Assembly: GCA_902803805.1 (NCBI GenBank)
Contig: CADCRH010000021.1
Location: 1-48,553, forward strand
From: an uncultured Ruminococcus sp.
GTDB lineage: Bacteria; Bacillota; Clostridia; Oscillospirales; Acutalibacteraceae
DNA: 48,553 nucleotides
Direction of reading: 5' to 3'
Below, one piece after another: positions 6,041 through 14,421 of this stretch; positions within the stretch are counted from its first letter, which is position 1, and each line of letters begins with the position of its first letter. Under the pieces are notes generated by a model that saw only the letters and a list, made by a program, of their open reading frames with translations, did no database searches and was not told the DNA's origin. Both the position numbers and the translations under genes were made by a program.

Positions 6041-7801
6041 TTACCCTATTAGCTTGCGTTTTTCAAGTATTTTTACAATTTTATTTCCTTTCGGCATCTG
6101 TAAAATGTCCTCACGCTTGATTGCCCTGAAAAGAAACAGTGCAATAATATATACAACGATTGCGGTGGCAACAGCCAAGAATGTGGCAATTTTCTGTCGG
6201 AAGAAAATATCGAAGAACTGTTCCGAAAAATAAGCGGCAACTCCGCAGACGATCGATGCAAAAAGCGGCTTGACAAATATCGAAACAAAATTCGGTACGA
6301 TCTTCGTTTCACGGCAAAGAATAAACAGCGCAGTCACTGTAACAAAGCCGTAACATACAATAGAACCGACATTGGCACCCTGAATATTGATTTCAGGAAT
6401 TCCTACCAATATATAATTAACAATAATTTTCATTGTCATTCCAACAGCGTACAATTTCAAAGGCACATCCATTCGTCCTACTGCCTGAAGCATACTGCAA
6501 AGCGGTGTGCTGGTCGCGATAAAGATGACCGAAATACCCATCACCGCCAACACTCTTGAACCGATCTCAACCTCGTTCGCAACGCTGCTTCCACTATAAA
6601 TCAGCGACAAAAGCGGCTCGGCAAGAACCGACATACCGATACCCGAAGGAATCGTTACCAAAACAGTAACACGCATTACGGTTTCCATACTTTTTTTCAT
6701 TTGCAGCTTGTTGCCGCTTGTCCAGGCGGCAGTTACAGACGGAAGCGCCGTTGTACCGAACACCTGTGTTACCGCTGTTACCAGCATCATCAGTGTCAGC
6801 GCAATACCATAACAGCCATAAAGATAAGTATGTGTCTGATTGCTGTAATAAATCTCATCGGGTATCAATGAACCATAAACATTCAGCAGCGCTTTCGGAT
6901 TTGTTTCCATTATATAGTTAATGCGGCGATTGACAAGCGTGGAATCTATCATATCGGCAAGGCTCATTACAATGGAACCCAAGCCTATCGGAATTGCTGT
7001 CCTTACCATTGTGCTGATGGTGGCACGGGGCTTTCTCGGGGGCGGAGAATTTCTCAGTTCTTCTTTCGATATACCGTCGCCGCCCCGTCTGTAACGTATA
7101 AACAAATAGAGGAAGCCGAGCAGCGAACCAAGCGAAATACCTGTGATTGCCGCACCGATCGCAACGGGAACAATCACGGAATTCGCTTCCGCTTCCGTTG
7201 CACATTTGGTACCGAGAACATAATCTGTACTTAAATACTGATCCATACAAATCTTCATTGTAAGGAATGACGCGGTAAAACCGAAAAAGAGCTTGCAGGT
7301 GGCTTCAATGATCTCCGAAACAGCCGTCGGCATCATATTTCGGAAGCCTTCAAAATATCCGCGGTATATGGACATCAGACAGCCGAAAAATATGGTTGGA
7401 GAAAGACACATCATTGCAAAAATAGCGTTTTCCGCCTTGATGATCTTGACATATATGAAGCTTCCCAAAAGCATTGCAAGAAAGCATACACAGCCTGCGA
7501 TAACAAAGATGGGAACAGACAGCCTATGTATCTGTTTGACATCCCGAAAGCGTTTTCGTGTAATACTCTCGGAAACCATTCGTGAGATCGCGATCGGAAA
7601 GCCTGCCGTTGACAGCGTGAAAAGCGGATTGTACAGTGCATACGCAGAGTTGAACAGACCTGTGCCGACACCTCCGTACATATTTGAGAGAAGTATCTTG
7701 TATATCATTCCCATAATTTTGACAATGACCATACTTGAACCGAGCACCATCGCCCCCTTCAAGAACGATTGGGACTTTCTCTCCTTTTTGTTTTGTGACA
7801 C
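6041..7801 (-). CDS. spoVB: Stage V sporulation protein B, lipid flippase-like (MOP superfamily)
   Basis: 586 residues with about 14 membrane helices, in the SpoVB/MurJ/MATE-like MOP exporter superfamily. The N-terminal FLKGAMVLGSSMVIVKIMGMIYKI and the SNMYGGVGTGLFNSAYALYNPL region are typical. SpoVB is thought to flip lipid-linked peptidoglycan precursors for the spore cortex. Start GTG with AAAGGAAG at 7809-7816. It heads the mazG-hup cluster, 48 bases upstream of mazG, the yabM-yabN order of Bacillus. Confidence 0.93.
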   Translation of the reverse strand: MSQNKKERKSQSFLKGAMVLGSSMVIVKIMGMIYKILLSNMYGGVGTGLFNSAYALYNPLFTLSTAGFPIAISRMVSESITRKRFRDVKQIHRLSVPIFVIAGCVCFLAMLLGSFIYVKIIKAENAIFAMMCLSPTIFFGCLMSIYRGYFEGFRNMMPTAVSEIIEATCKLFFGFTASFLTMKICMDQYLSTDYVLGTKCATEAEANSVIVPVAIGAAITGISLGSLLGFLYLFIRYRRGGDGISKEELRNSPPPRKPRATISTMVRTAIPIGLGSIVMSLADMIDSTLVNRRINYIMETNPKALLNVYGSLIPDEIYYSNQTHTYLYGCYGIALTLMMLVTAVTQVFGTTALPSVTAAWTSGNKLQMKKSMETVMRVTVLVTIPSGIGMSVLAEPLLSLIYSGSSVANEVEIGSRVLAVMGISVIFIATSTPLCSMLQAVGRMDVPLKLYAVGMTMKIIVNYILVGIPEINIQGANVGSIVCYGFVTVTALFILCRETKIVPNFVSIFVKPLFASIVCGVAAYFSEQFFDIFFRQKIATFLAVATAIVVYIIALFLFRAIKREDILQMPKGNKIVKILEKRKLIG

Positions 7802-7930
7802 AAAAGCACTTCCTTTCAGGAGTGTTATACCTATATGATACTGTTACACATAATTGCACCGCATAACAAAATCATTACACGGTGCAACCAAATTGAAAGT
7901 AGAATCATCCAACGGAAAATCATCATTTCT

Positions 7931-7967
7931 GCCATTTTCCATTTTCAATTTTCAATTTTCCATTTTT
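7931..7967. repeat. Tandem micro-repeat of TTTTCCA/TTTTCAA units at a stop codon
   Basis: Alternating CATTTTC, CATTTTCAA and AATTTTC units run directly into the stop codon of the zinc-ribbon gene on the minus strand. It is a low-complexity repeat distinct from the ATTCATAATT family. It occupies part of the 164-base gap before spoVB. Confidence 0.6.
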
Positions 7968-8406
7968 AAAGTCCTATGTCGTCGTCTTCAAAGTTGTCTT
8001 CGGTGAAATCGATAACGTCATCGGGAGAAATTTCCTTAGTTTCGTTTAAAGGGAGCTTTTCGCCGCACTTGTTGCAGAAAGAAGAACCTTTTGCGTTATA
8101 ATTTCCGCAGGAAGGGCATTTTGTTTTTTGTTTGGAAGTTTCTATAGTTTCCCTGACGGAATTCAGTTCCTCGTTAAGCTCCTTAATTTTCTCAATGATC
8201 TCGTCAATACTCTTGCTGTAGTCTTTGCCTGTTGTTTTTGCTTCAAAGGTCACACGACCGAGAATTTCATATTTCTTTGAAATTTCGGCTTTCAAATCCG
8301 CTGCCGCGATTTTAAGCTTGGACGTATCTATTACCTTGCCGGCTTTTTTGCCGACAGTATCAACTGCCGATCTTGCGTTAAGAAGAACATCTTCAAAAAT
8401 ACCCAT
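7966..8406 (-). CDS. Zinc-ribbon protein with coiled coil, function unknown
   Basis: 146 residues. Residues 1-95 are mainly helical and charged, probably a coiled coil (KIKELNEELNSVRETIE). Residues 97-114 form a zinc ribbon, CPSC...CNKC. The C-terminal 25 residues are strongly acidic (DFTEDNFEDDDIGL). Similar stand-alone zinc-ribbon proteins are common in Clostridia and have no assigned role. It has its own promoter (8448-8476) and AAAGGAGAA before the ATG. The downstream side carries a tandem micro-repeat starting at its stop codon. Confidence 0.85.
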   Translation of the reverse strand: MGIFEDVLLNARSAVDTVGKKAGKVIDTSKLKIAAADLKAEISKKYEILGRVTFEAKTTGKDYSKSIDEIIEKIKELNEELNSVRETIETSKQKTKCPSCGNYNAKGSSFCNKCGEKLPLNETKEISPDDVIDFTEDNFEDDDIGL

Positions 8407-8447
8407 ACTATTTTTTCTCCTTTACATAAAAAAGTTTATTATCTTTG

Positions 8448-8476
8448 ATTATAGCACCTTTCCATCCATTCTTCAA
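8448..8476 (-). promoter_or_regulatory. Promoter for the zinc-ribbon gene
   Basis: Minus strand TTGAAG (8471-8476), a 17-bp spacer and TATAAT (8448-8453), about 40 bases upstream of the ATG. Confidence 0.7.
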
Positions 8477-8536
8477 GGATTTTAACACAATATTCGATGA
8501 TTTCTATATTTTCATCAAGCCTACAGGCTTTGTGCA

Positions 8537-8634
8537 ATAATGAATTATGCATTATGAATTACGAATCAGTGTTTCCCTGCGGCTGCGGAATCGTCTGCGG
8601 TTTCCCGCAGGGCAATTATGAATCATGAATTAAT
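8537..8634. repeat. Composite copy of the dispersed repeat (AT-rich ends, GC hairpin centre)
   Basis: An AT-rich arm (8537-8568), a GC-rich centre with complementary ends CCCTGCGG (8575-8582) and CCGCAGGG (8605-8612), then a second AT-rich arm (8613-8634). This is the fullest copy in the window and looks like a small non-coding repeat. It touches the stop codon of the nucleoside kinase gene. No reading frame is evident. Confidence 0.7.
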
Positions 8635-9592
8635 AACTGTAGCTGCCGCCGCCGATAAATTCACGGACAAGGGAGTTTTTCGGAACAAGGGCAGAATCGA
8701 TGGATTCAAAACGTTCCAGTGATCGTATGAGGTGAGCTGCAAATTCATATTCGGGGTGTGTGTTATTGATGTTCCGAAGAAGTTTGACCGCCGCCTCTTT
8801 CATTATGCACGGCTCGTAAATATGAATCGAATTAACCGTAAAGTCACTTGTGTAGCGGTAAGGACGGATATATTTCTTTTCGCCGTCAACAACAGACTCC
8901 CACATTGAAATCATTTGTTCGGGATTTGTTTTGCGGAAGCTGTGGTCACGGACAAGCCGTCGGATAAAACGGATTTCCCTGTTGGTGAGAACATACTCTT
9001 CATTGTTCTTGATACCCTGCTTTACGCTGACATAAATTTTGCTGACACGCTCGGCAGGCATACCGTCACTGAATATGGGATTCAGCGCGTGGATCCCCTC
9101 AATAATGATGACCGAATTCTCAGCAAGTCTGATGGTTTGTGTAATGTGGGAACGACGGCTGTTCTTGAAGTCATATTTCGGAATCACACACTCGCCTGTT
9201 GTTGAAAGAATATTGATACATTCTTTAATCAGCGGAATATCGAGAGCCTCGACGGATTCAAAATCGGGCTTACCATCGGGAAGCCGTCTTACGTGGTCAG
9301 CCCCGAGATAAAAATCATCCATCGAAATCAGCTTGACATCCACGTCTTTCCGCTTGAATTCATCAGCAAGCTTTTTTGCGGTCGTTGTTTTGCCGCTGCT
9401 TGACGGTCCCGAAAGCAGTACCACGTGGCGATTACCGGGCATATTGACGATCTGCTCGGCAATCAGACGTAAATCATGACGAAAAACCTTTTCTGTCATT
9501 TTTATAAAATCTTTTGCGTTACGCTTCGCTTCTTCATTGATCCGGTCAATGTCACAGGCATACCGACGATAGGTATTAAGATAGTTCAGCAT
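8630..9592 (-). CDS. Uridine kinase-like nucleoside kinase (P-loop)
   Basis: 320 residues. The Walker A loop is GPSSSGKTT (62-70), followed by SMDDFYLG, a uridine-kinase/phosphoribulokinase substrate motif, and IIIEGIHALNP. This matches the kinase half of the larger (~550-residue) Firmicutes nucleoside kinases that carry TGS and ThrRS-like domains in front. Those domains are absent here and only a ~50-residue helical lead-in remains. The ATG at 9592 follows AGGTGA and lies within the end of hemZ (17-base overlap). The probable reaction is phosphorylation of uridine or cytidine; exact substrate unproven. Confidence 0.86.
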   Translation of the reverse strand: MLNYLNTYRRYACDIDRINEEAKRNAKDFIKMTEKVFRHDLRLIAEQIVNMPGNRHVVLLSGPSSSGKTTTAKKLADEFKRKDVDVKLISMDDFYLGADHVRRLPDGKPDFESVEALDIPLIKECINILSTTGECVIPKYDFKNSRRSHITQTIRLAENSVIIIEGIHALNPIFSDGMPAERVSKIYVSVKQGIKNNEEYVLTNREIRFIRRLVRDHSFRKTNPEQMISMWESVVDGEKKYIRPYRYTSDFTVNSIHIYEPCIMKEAAVKLLRNINNTHPEYEFAAHLIRSLERFESIDSALVPKNSLVREFIGGGSYSY

Positions 9593-11057
9593 AAAAATCA
9601 ATCACCTGCTTCTTTCGGTTTAACATTTCATCAAAGCCGTTGATATATTCATACGGATATTTATAGTTAAATATTCTTATCAGTTCTTCCGAACCGGGAT
9701 TTTTCAGTTTTGATACTGCGCCTGCTCCACAACCGAGAATCGTATGTGTTTCGTCCATAACATATACGTTATATATGCCATCATAACCCTCTTTAGACCA
9801 ACCGACATTTTCAAGGTTGCCCTCCATTCGTGTCTGGCGATAAAGGTAATACGGGTGGTAACCACAGGACAGAAGCTTTTTCTCGCAGTACCGGAGCATT
9901 TCTGCCGCAGGAACTTTTCCGTCAGCTCCCACTGTTTTCCCCTGCTTTGTCAGATGGGACGAACGTTTCATTGCAAGCGTATGTACGGTGATACTTTCGG
10001 GCGACAGCTCACAGATACGATCCAGTGTAGCAACAAAACTTTCCGTTGTTTCCGTGGGAAGCCCTGCGATAAGGTCAGTATTGATATGCCGAAACCCAAC
10101 GGAACGGGCAAGGTGAAACGCATCGATCGTCTGCGCCGAAGTATGCCGCCTGCCGATCACTTTCAGCACTTCATCATTCAGTGTCTGAGGGTTAATACTG
10201 ATTCTATCAACTCCACCGTTTCGTATCGCCAGAAGCTTTTCCTGGTCGATCGTATCGGGTCTGCCTGCTTCCACGGTAAACTCCCGACAGGTTGACATAT
10301 CAAAACTGTTTCTGATGGTGGTTATCAGACCGTGAAGCTGCTCAGCACTGAGCGTTGTGGGTGTTCCGCCGCCTATATAGACGCTTTCAAGACACAGTGC
10401 GCACTGCTGCACGATTTTTGCGGTATGCTCTATTTCCTTACAGAGAAGTTCAAAATACGGCTGAATCAAATTTTTCGCCCTTTCGATTGACTGCGAAACA
10501 AAAGAACAGTACGAACAGCGTGAAGGGCAAAACGGAATGGATACATACAAACTGAACGACTGCGGTGTGTTCAGCAAAAGAATCCGTTTCTCATATTTTT
10601 CGGTGATTTCGCTGAGTGCCGTTTTTTCGTGGGAAACAAGAAATTTTTCCTCAAAATACTGCCTTGCATATTCTGTACCGTGCTTCTCGGAAATCCGTCT
10701 AAAAAGCTTGATCGGACGAACACCTGTCAGTATGCCCCACGGCTGTTTTGTTCCCGTCAGCTTTACCAAAAGGTCATACAGAGCGACCGCCATTGTCCGC
10801 TCCGTATTTTTCTCATCATTGATACTGCTGTCAACCGTTTTTTCCGTACTTTCGGAAAAGGTATCTGTCTGCACCGATACGAAGATCGTTTTTCGGCTAC
10901 CGTCTTGCCGCAGCGCCGTATAAACATAGGGCACTTCCCGTATCTTTTCCTGTATCTCACAAACCTCGGTCGTAACGATTTTTTCATTAGGAAAAAACAA
11001 TCTGACCAGCTTTTCCATTTCATAGTTAAAATGATGATCGTCAATATAAATCGTCAT
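9576..11057 (-). CDS. hemZ: Coproporphyrinogen dehydrogenase-like radical SAM protein HemZ
   Basis: 493 residues from the ATG at 11057, chosen by family start and overlap with the preceding gene. The radical SAM cluster motif is CPSRCSYC (Cys 177, 181, 184), followed by YIGGGTPTTLS, a HemN-family signature. HemZ/HemN enzymes decarboxylate coproporphyrinogen III without oxygen, though many clostridial homologues lack a haem pathway and may be haem chaperones or act on other substrates. The unique N-terminal ~165 residues are typical of HemZ. It overlaps the MBL gene by 17 bases. Confidence 0.9.
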   Translation of the reverse strand: MTIYIDDHHFNYEMEKLVRLFFPNEKIVTTEVCEIQEKIREVPYVYTALRQDGSRKTIFVSVQTDTFSESTEKTVDSSINDEKNTERTMAVALYDLLVKLTGTKQPWGILTGVRPIKLFRRISEKHGTEYARQYFEEKFLVSHEKTALSEITEKYEKRILLLNTPQSFSLYVSIPFCPSRCSYCSFVSQSIERAKNLIQPYFELLCKEIEHTAKIVQQCALCLESVYIGGGTPTTLSAEQLHGLITTIRNSFDMSTCREFTVEAGRPDTIDQEKLLAIRNGGVDRISINPQTLNDEVLKVIGRRHTSAQTIDAFHLARSVGFRHINTDLIAGLPTETTESFVATLDRICELSPESITVHTLAMKRSSHLTKQGKTVGADGKVPAAEMLRYCEKKLLSCGYHPYYLYRQTRMEGNLENVGWSKEGYDGIYNVYVMDETHTILGCGAGAVSKLKNPGSEELIRIFNYKYPYEYINGFDEMLNRKKQVIDFYAELS

Positions 11058-11691
11058 ATTCCGTGTTCCCCATAAAAATATTATGTGCTCTTTCAAAATT
11101 CAATGTGGAGCTTTCACCGTGACCGCAGTAAACGTTCAGATTTTCTTTGATCGCAGCGATTTTCTTGACGGATTCAAACATATCGCGGCTGTTTCCTGTC
11201 GGAAAATCCATACGTCCTGTGGTTTGCGACATTATGGTATCGCCTGTAAAGAGATTGTTTCCAATGATATAACAGACACCGCCTATCGTATGACCGGGCG
11301 TTGCAATGACCTTGATCGTCCGGCTGCCGAAGGTAAGCTCCGTACCGTCCGATACCAATATATCGGCATTGAAATGCTCCACAGGTTCTCCGAAAAACAA
11401 TGACAGATTTAAAGAATCATCATTGGTAAACGGCGCGTCCTTCTCCCCTATCACAATCTTTGCATTGGGATATCGTTTCTTTAAATTTGCTGTATTGCCG
11501 ATATGGTCAAAATGTCCGTGTGTCAAAAGAATATATTTCAGCTTATCTGAGCCGAATTCATTGACTGCGTTTTCCACCGCTAAAGATTCGGCTCCCGTAT
11601 CGATCAGCAGTGATACATCCGAATCGGTGTCAGTCACAAAATAACAGTTTGCCGCAAGGCTGCCAACGGTATAACTTTTTATTTTTATCAT
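11041..11691 (-). CDS. MBL-fold metallo-hydrolase (glyoxalase II-like)
   Basis: 216 residues. The dinuclear zinc signature THGHFDH is at 57-63, with additional ligands in PGHT, FTGDT and YCGHG. This matches the short YqgX/GloB-like MBL hydrolases found between dtd and hemZ in Clostridia. It probably hydrolyses a thioester such as S-lactoylglutathione or bacillithiol analogues, but the substrate cannot be told from sequence. AGGAGGAAA lies just before the ATG. Confidence 0.92.
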   Translation of the reverse strand: MIKIKSYTVGSLAANCYFVTDTDSDVSLLIDTGAESLAVENAVNEFGSDKLKYILLTHGHFDHIGNTANLKKRYPNAKIVIGEKDAPFTNDDSLNLSLFFGEPVEHFNADILVSDGTELTFGSRTIKVIATPGHTIGGVCYIIGNNLFTGDTIMSQTTGRMDFPTGNSRDMFESVKKIAAIKENLNVYCGHGESSTLNFERAHNIFMGNTEYDDLY

Positions 11692-11711
11692 TTTATTTCC
11701 TCCATAGGATC

Positions 11712-12164
11712 TTATGCCAGTTCGTGCGAATCAATGATGATCGTCACGGGACCATCGTTTAAAAGCGATACTTTCATATCTGCTCCAAAAATCCCGCACT
11801 CCACTTTCGTGATACCGTTCTGACGCATTGTTTCGCAAAAGTATTCATAAAGCGGTTCGGCGATTTTGGGACGGGCGGCAGCATTAAAGTTCGGCCGTCT
11901 TCCTTTCCGACAGTTGGCACACAATGTAAACTGTGATACAACTAGCACTTCGCCGCCAATATCAGTCAGTGACAAATTCATTTTATCGTTCTCATCTGTG
12001 AAGATTCGGAGTCCGGATATTTTTGCGGAAAGTTTGTCCGCGTCTTTTTCCGTGTCGCCGTCCTCTATGCCGAGAAGAATCAAAAATCCCTGTGAAATCT
12101 CTCCGACAGTTTTTTCGTCAACGGTCACGCTGCTTTGCGTTACTCTTTGTATAACGGCTTTCAT
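11712..12164 (-). CDS. dtd: D-aminoacyl-tRNA deacylase
   Basis: 150 residues, the family length. It starts [16 protein letters not shown]; the catalytic core motifs SQFTLCA and NDGPVT are present. Dtd removes D-amino acids (and glycine from tRNA-Ala) mischarged on tRNA. The ATG at 12164 is preceded by AAGGAATG; an in-frame upstream extension is unlike the family. Follows rel in the same direction, as in many Firmicutes. Confidence 0.97.
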   Translation of the reverse strand: MKAVIQRVTQSSVTVDEKTVGEISQGFLILLGIEDGDTEKDADKLSAKISGLRIFTDENDKMNLSLTDIGGEVLVVSQFTLCANCRKGRRPNFNAAARPKIAEPLYEYFCETMRQNGITKVECGIFGADMKVSLLNDGPVTIIIDSHELA

Positions 12165-12243
12165 TCTATCATTCCTTTTTGATTGATACTCTGTCAAGGC
12201 AGCGTCAGGGAAATTGGTCGCCCCTCTGACGCCTCATTCTTCT

Positions 12244-14421
12244 TTAGTTTCTGCCTATCGATACAATGCCGTTAATGCCGCTCAAACGGCTTATCACTGA
12301 CTTCAAATGATTGATACCGTTGACCGTGATGGTAATTTCAATGATCGCCATCCCGTTTTTGGTTTCTCTGGAGTTCAGATTGTGTATGAAAAGGTGCATT
12401 GCCGAAAGCTGATTGGTAATATCGGCAAGAAGTCCCGTGCGGTCTGTTGCCGTGATTTGCAGGGTTGACTGAAATGTTTCGTTCATTATACTGTCCGCCC
12501 AGTCAGCCTTTACCCAGCGGTCGGGTTCGGGCGATCTCGACAGATCTTTCGGCACGTTGGAACAGGTTCTTTTATGAACAGAAACACCGTAACCTCTTGT
12601 GATAAAGCCGATAATATCATCGCCCGGAAGCGGATTGCAGCAGCGCGAATATTTGACAAGACAGTCATCGATTCCCTCTATATGAACACCGCCGCTGACT
12701 TTTTTCTTGACAGGCTCGGTGATCACAATGGGAGTGGGCTCGGTAACGGTATATTTTTTGAAATACTCCTCCTTGATCTTGGGGAGTATTCTCCAAAGCT
12801 GAACGCCGCCGTAGCCAATAGAAGCATAAAAATCTTCAATGGTATTACAGTTCTGGCGGTGCATAACGTCAGCGAGAAATTCAGGGAATTCCTTTTCGGG
12901 AACATTGATATTCAGCCGTTTAAATTCCGCTTCCAGCTGCGCTCTGCCCTCCGCTATGTTTTCATCGCGCTTTTCACGCTTGAACCAAAGTCTGATTTTA
13001 CTTCTTGCTTCACTGGTGCGGACAATATTCAGCCAGTCGCGTTTCGGTCCTCCGCTTTCCTTCGTGGTGACGATTTCGACGATCTCGCCCGTTTTTACTT
13101 TATAGTCAATCGGTACGATCCGTTTATCGACCTTAGCGCCGATCATCCGATTACCGACTTCACTGTGAATCGCATAAGCAACATCAATCACGGTCGCTCC
13201 TGCCGGAAGATTGATCACATCGCCTTTCGGCGTGAATACAAATACTTCCTCCGGTACAAGATCCATTTTGATAGTACGGACAATATCGGTTGAATCATTA
13301 TCGCTTTGGTTTTCAAGCATTTTGCGAATCCACGCAAGACGCTCATCAAGAGAGTCTTTTTTCGTCAAGCCCTCTTTATATTTCCAGTGAGCAGCAATAC
13401 CGTATTCGGCTGTATAGTGCATTTCCCAGGTGCGTATCTGAATTTCAAACGGGATTCCCTCTTTGCCTATCACTGTCGTATGAAGTGACTGATACATATT
13501 AGGTTTCGGTGTGGAAATATAATCCTTGAAACGGTTCGGGAGAGGTTTGAAAAGGTCGTGGACAACGCCGAGAACGTTATAACAGTCCGCTACGCTGTCA
13601 ACAATGACGCGCACTGCAAAAATGTCATAAATCTGATCCATTGTACGGCCTTTCATAAAGGTCTTTTTGTATATACCGTGAATGCTCTTTACTCTGCCTT
13701 CAATATAGACATTTTCGATCTCGTTTTTCAGTCTGTCGTAAATCACCTGTTTGATTTCCGCTACAAAACTGATCCTGTCGTGGCTCTTTTCCTCCAACTG
13801 CTTTTCAATATCCGCATATCCGACAGGGTCAAGATAACGTATCGAAAGGTCTTCCAGTTCTTCCTTGATGGCGCGGATACCAAGACGGTGTGCGATAGGC
13901 GCATAAACTTCCATCACCTCAAGCGCTTTATCACGGCGGTGCTGCTCTTTCATACAGTCGATGGTACGCATATTATGAAGTCGGTCGGCAAGCTTGATGA
14001 TGATAACACGAATATCATTCGACATTGCGATCAGCATTTTTCTGATATTTTCCGCCTGCTGCTCCTCACGGGAAGAATACGGGATCTTACCAAGTTTTGT
14101 GACACCGTCTATCAGTCCTGCGATTTCCGTGCCGAACTGCTTTGTGACCTCCTCCAGTGTTACGGGAGTATCTTCTACAACATCGTGCAAAAGCGCTGCC
14201 GCAATGGATTCGGAATCCATTCCAAGCTCACAGAGAATACAGGCAACAGAAGTCGGGTGAAGAATATAAGGAATACCCGACGCTCGCCGCTGGTCGCCGT
14301 GCATTTTATCGGCAAGCTGATACGCCCTGTCGATCAGGTCAAAGTTATAGTTATGGTCGCTCTTTTTCATCAATTCGACAAGCTCGTTATAATCCTGGTA
14401 GTATTTCGGTTTGTCAGGCAT
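12244..14421 (-). CDS. rel: Bifunctional (p)ppGpp synthetase/hydrolase RelA/SpoT
   Basis: 725 residues. The HD hydrolase domain occupies roughly 1-200, with HPT near 55, LLHDVVEDT near 78-85, and KLADRLHNMRT. The synthetase domain follows (about 230-350; IYKKTFMKG, YDIFAVRVIV). Then TGS (about 390-455), helical and zinc-finger regions, and an ACT domain at the C terminus (LLADITNQLS). Both enzyme halves look intact, so it should make and destroy the starvation alarmone. The ATG overlaps recJ by 8 bases, with AAAGGAGGA inside recJ, suggesting translational coupling. Confidence 0.97.
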   Translation of the reverse strand: MPDKPKYYQDYNELVELMKKSDHNYNFDLIDRAYQLADKMHGDQRRASGIPYILHPTSVACILCELGMDSESIAAALLHDVVEDTPVTLEEVTKQFGTEIAGLIDGVTKLGKIPYSSREEQQAENIRKMLIAMSNDIRVIIIKLADRLHNMRTIDCMKEQHRRDKALEVMEVYAPIAHRLGIRAIKEELEDLSIRYLDPVGYADIEKQLEEKSHDRISFVAEIKQVIYDRLKNEIENVYIEGRVKSIHGIYKKTFMKGRTMDQIYDIFAVRVIVDSVADCYNVLGVVHDLFKPLPNRFKDYISTPKPNMYQSLHTTVIGKEGIPFEIQIRTWEMHYTAEYGIAAHWKYKEGLTKKDSLDERLAWIRKMLENQSDNDSTDIVRTIKMDLVPEEVFVFTPKGDVINLPAGATVIDVAYAIHSEVGNRMIGAKVDKRIVPIDYKVKTGEIVEIVTTKESGGPKRDWLNIVRTSEARSKIRLWFKREKRDENIAEGRAQLEAEFKRLNINVPEKEFPEFLADVMHRQNCNTIEDFYASIGYGGVQLWRILPKIKEEYFKKYTVTEPTPIVITEPVKKKVSGGVHIEGIDDCLVKYSRCCNPLPGDDIIGFITRGYGVSVHKRTCSNVPKDLSRSPEPDRWVKADWADSIMNETFQSTLQITATDRTGLLADITNQLSAMHLFIHNLNSRETKNGMAIIEITITVNGINHLKSVISRLSGINGIVSIGRN

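Noticed and set aside
12202-12232. Possible terminator between rel and dtd (GCGTCAG/CTGACGC)
   Set aside because: The loop is long (about 17 bases) and there is no T-run on either strand; more likely incidental or a weak structure.
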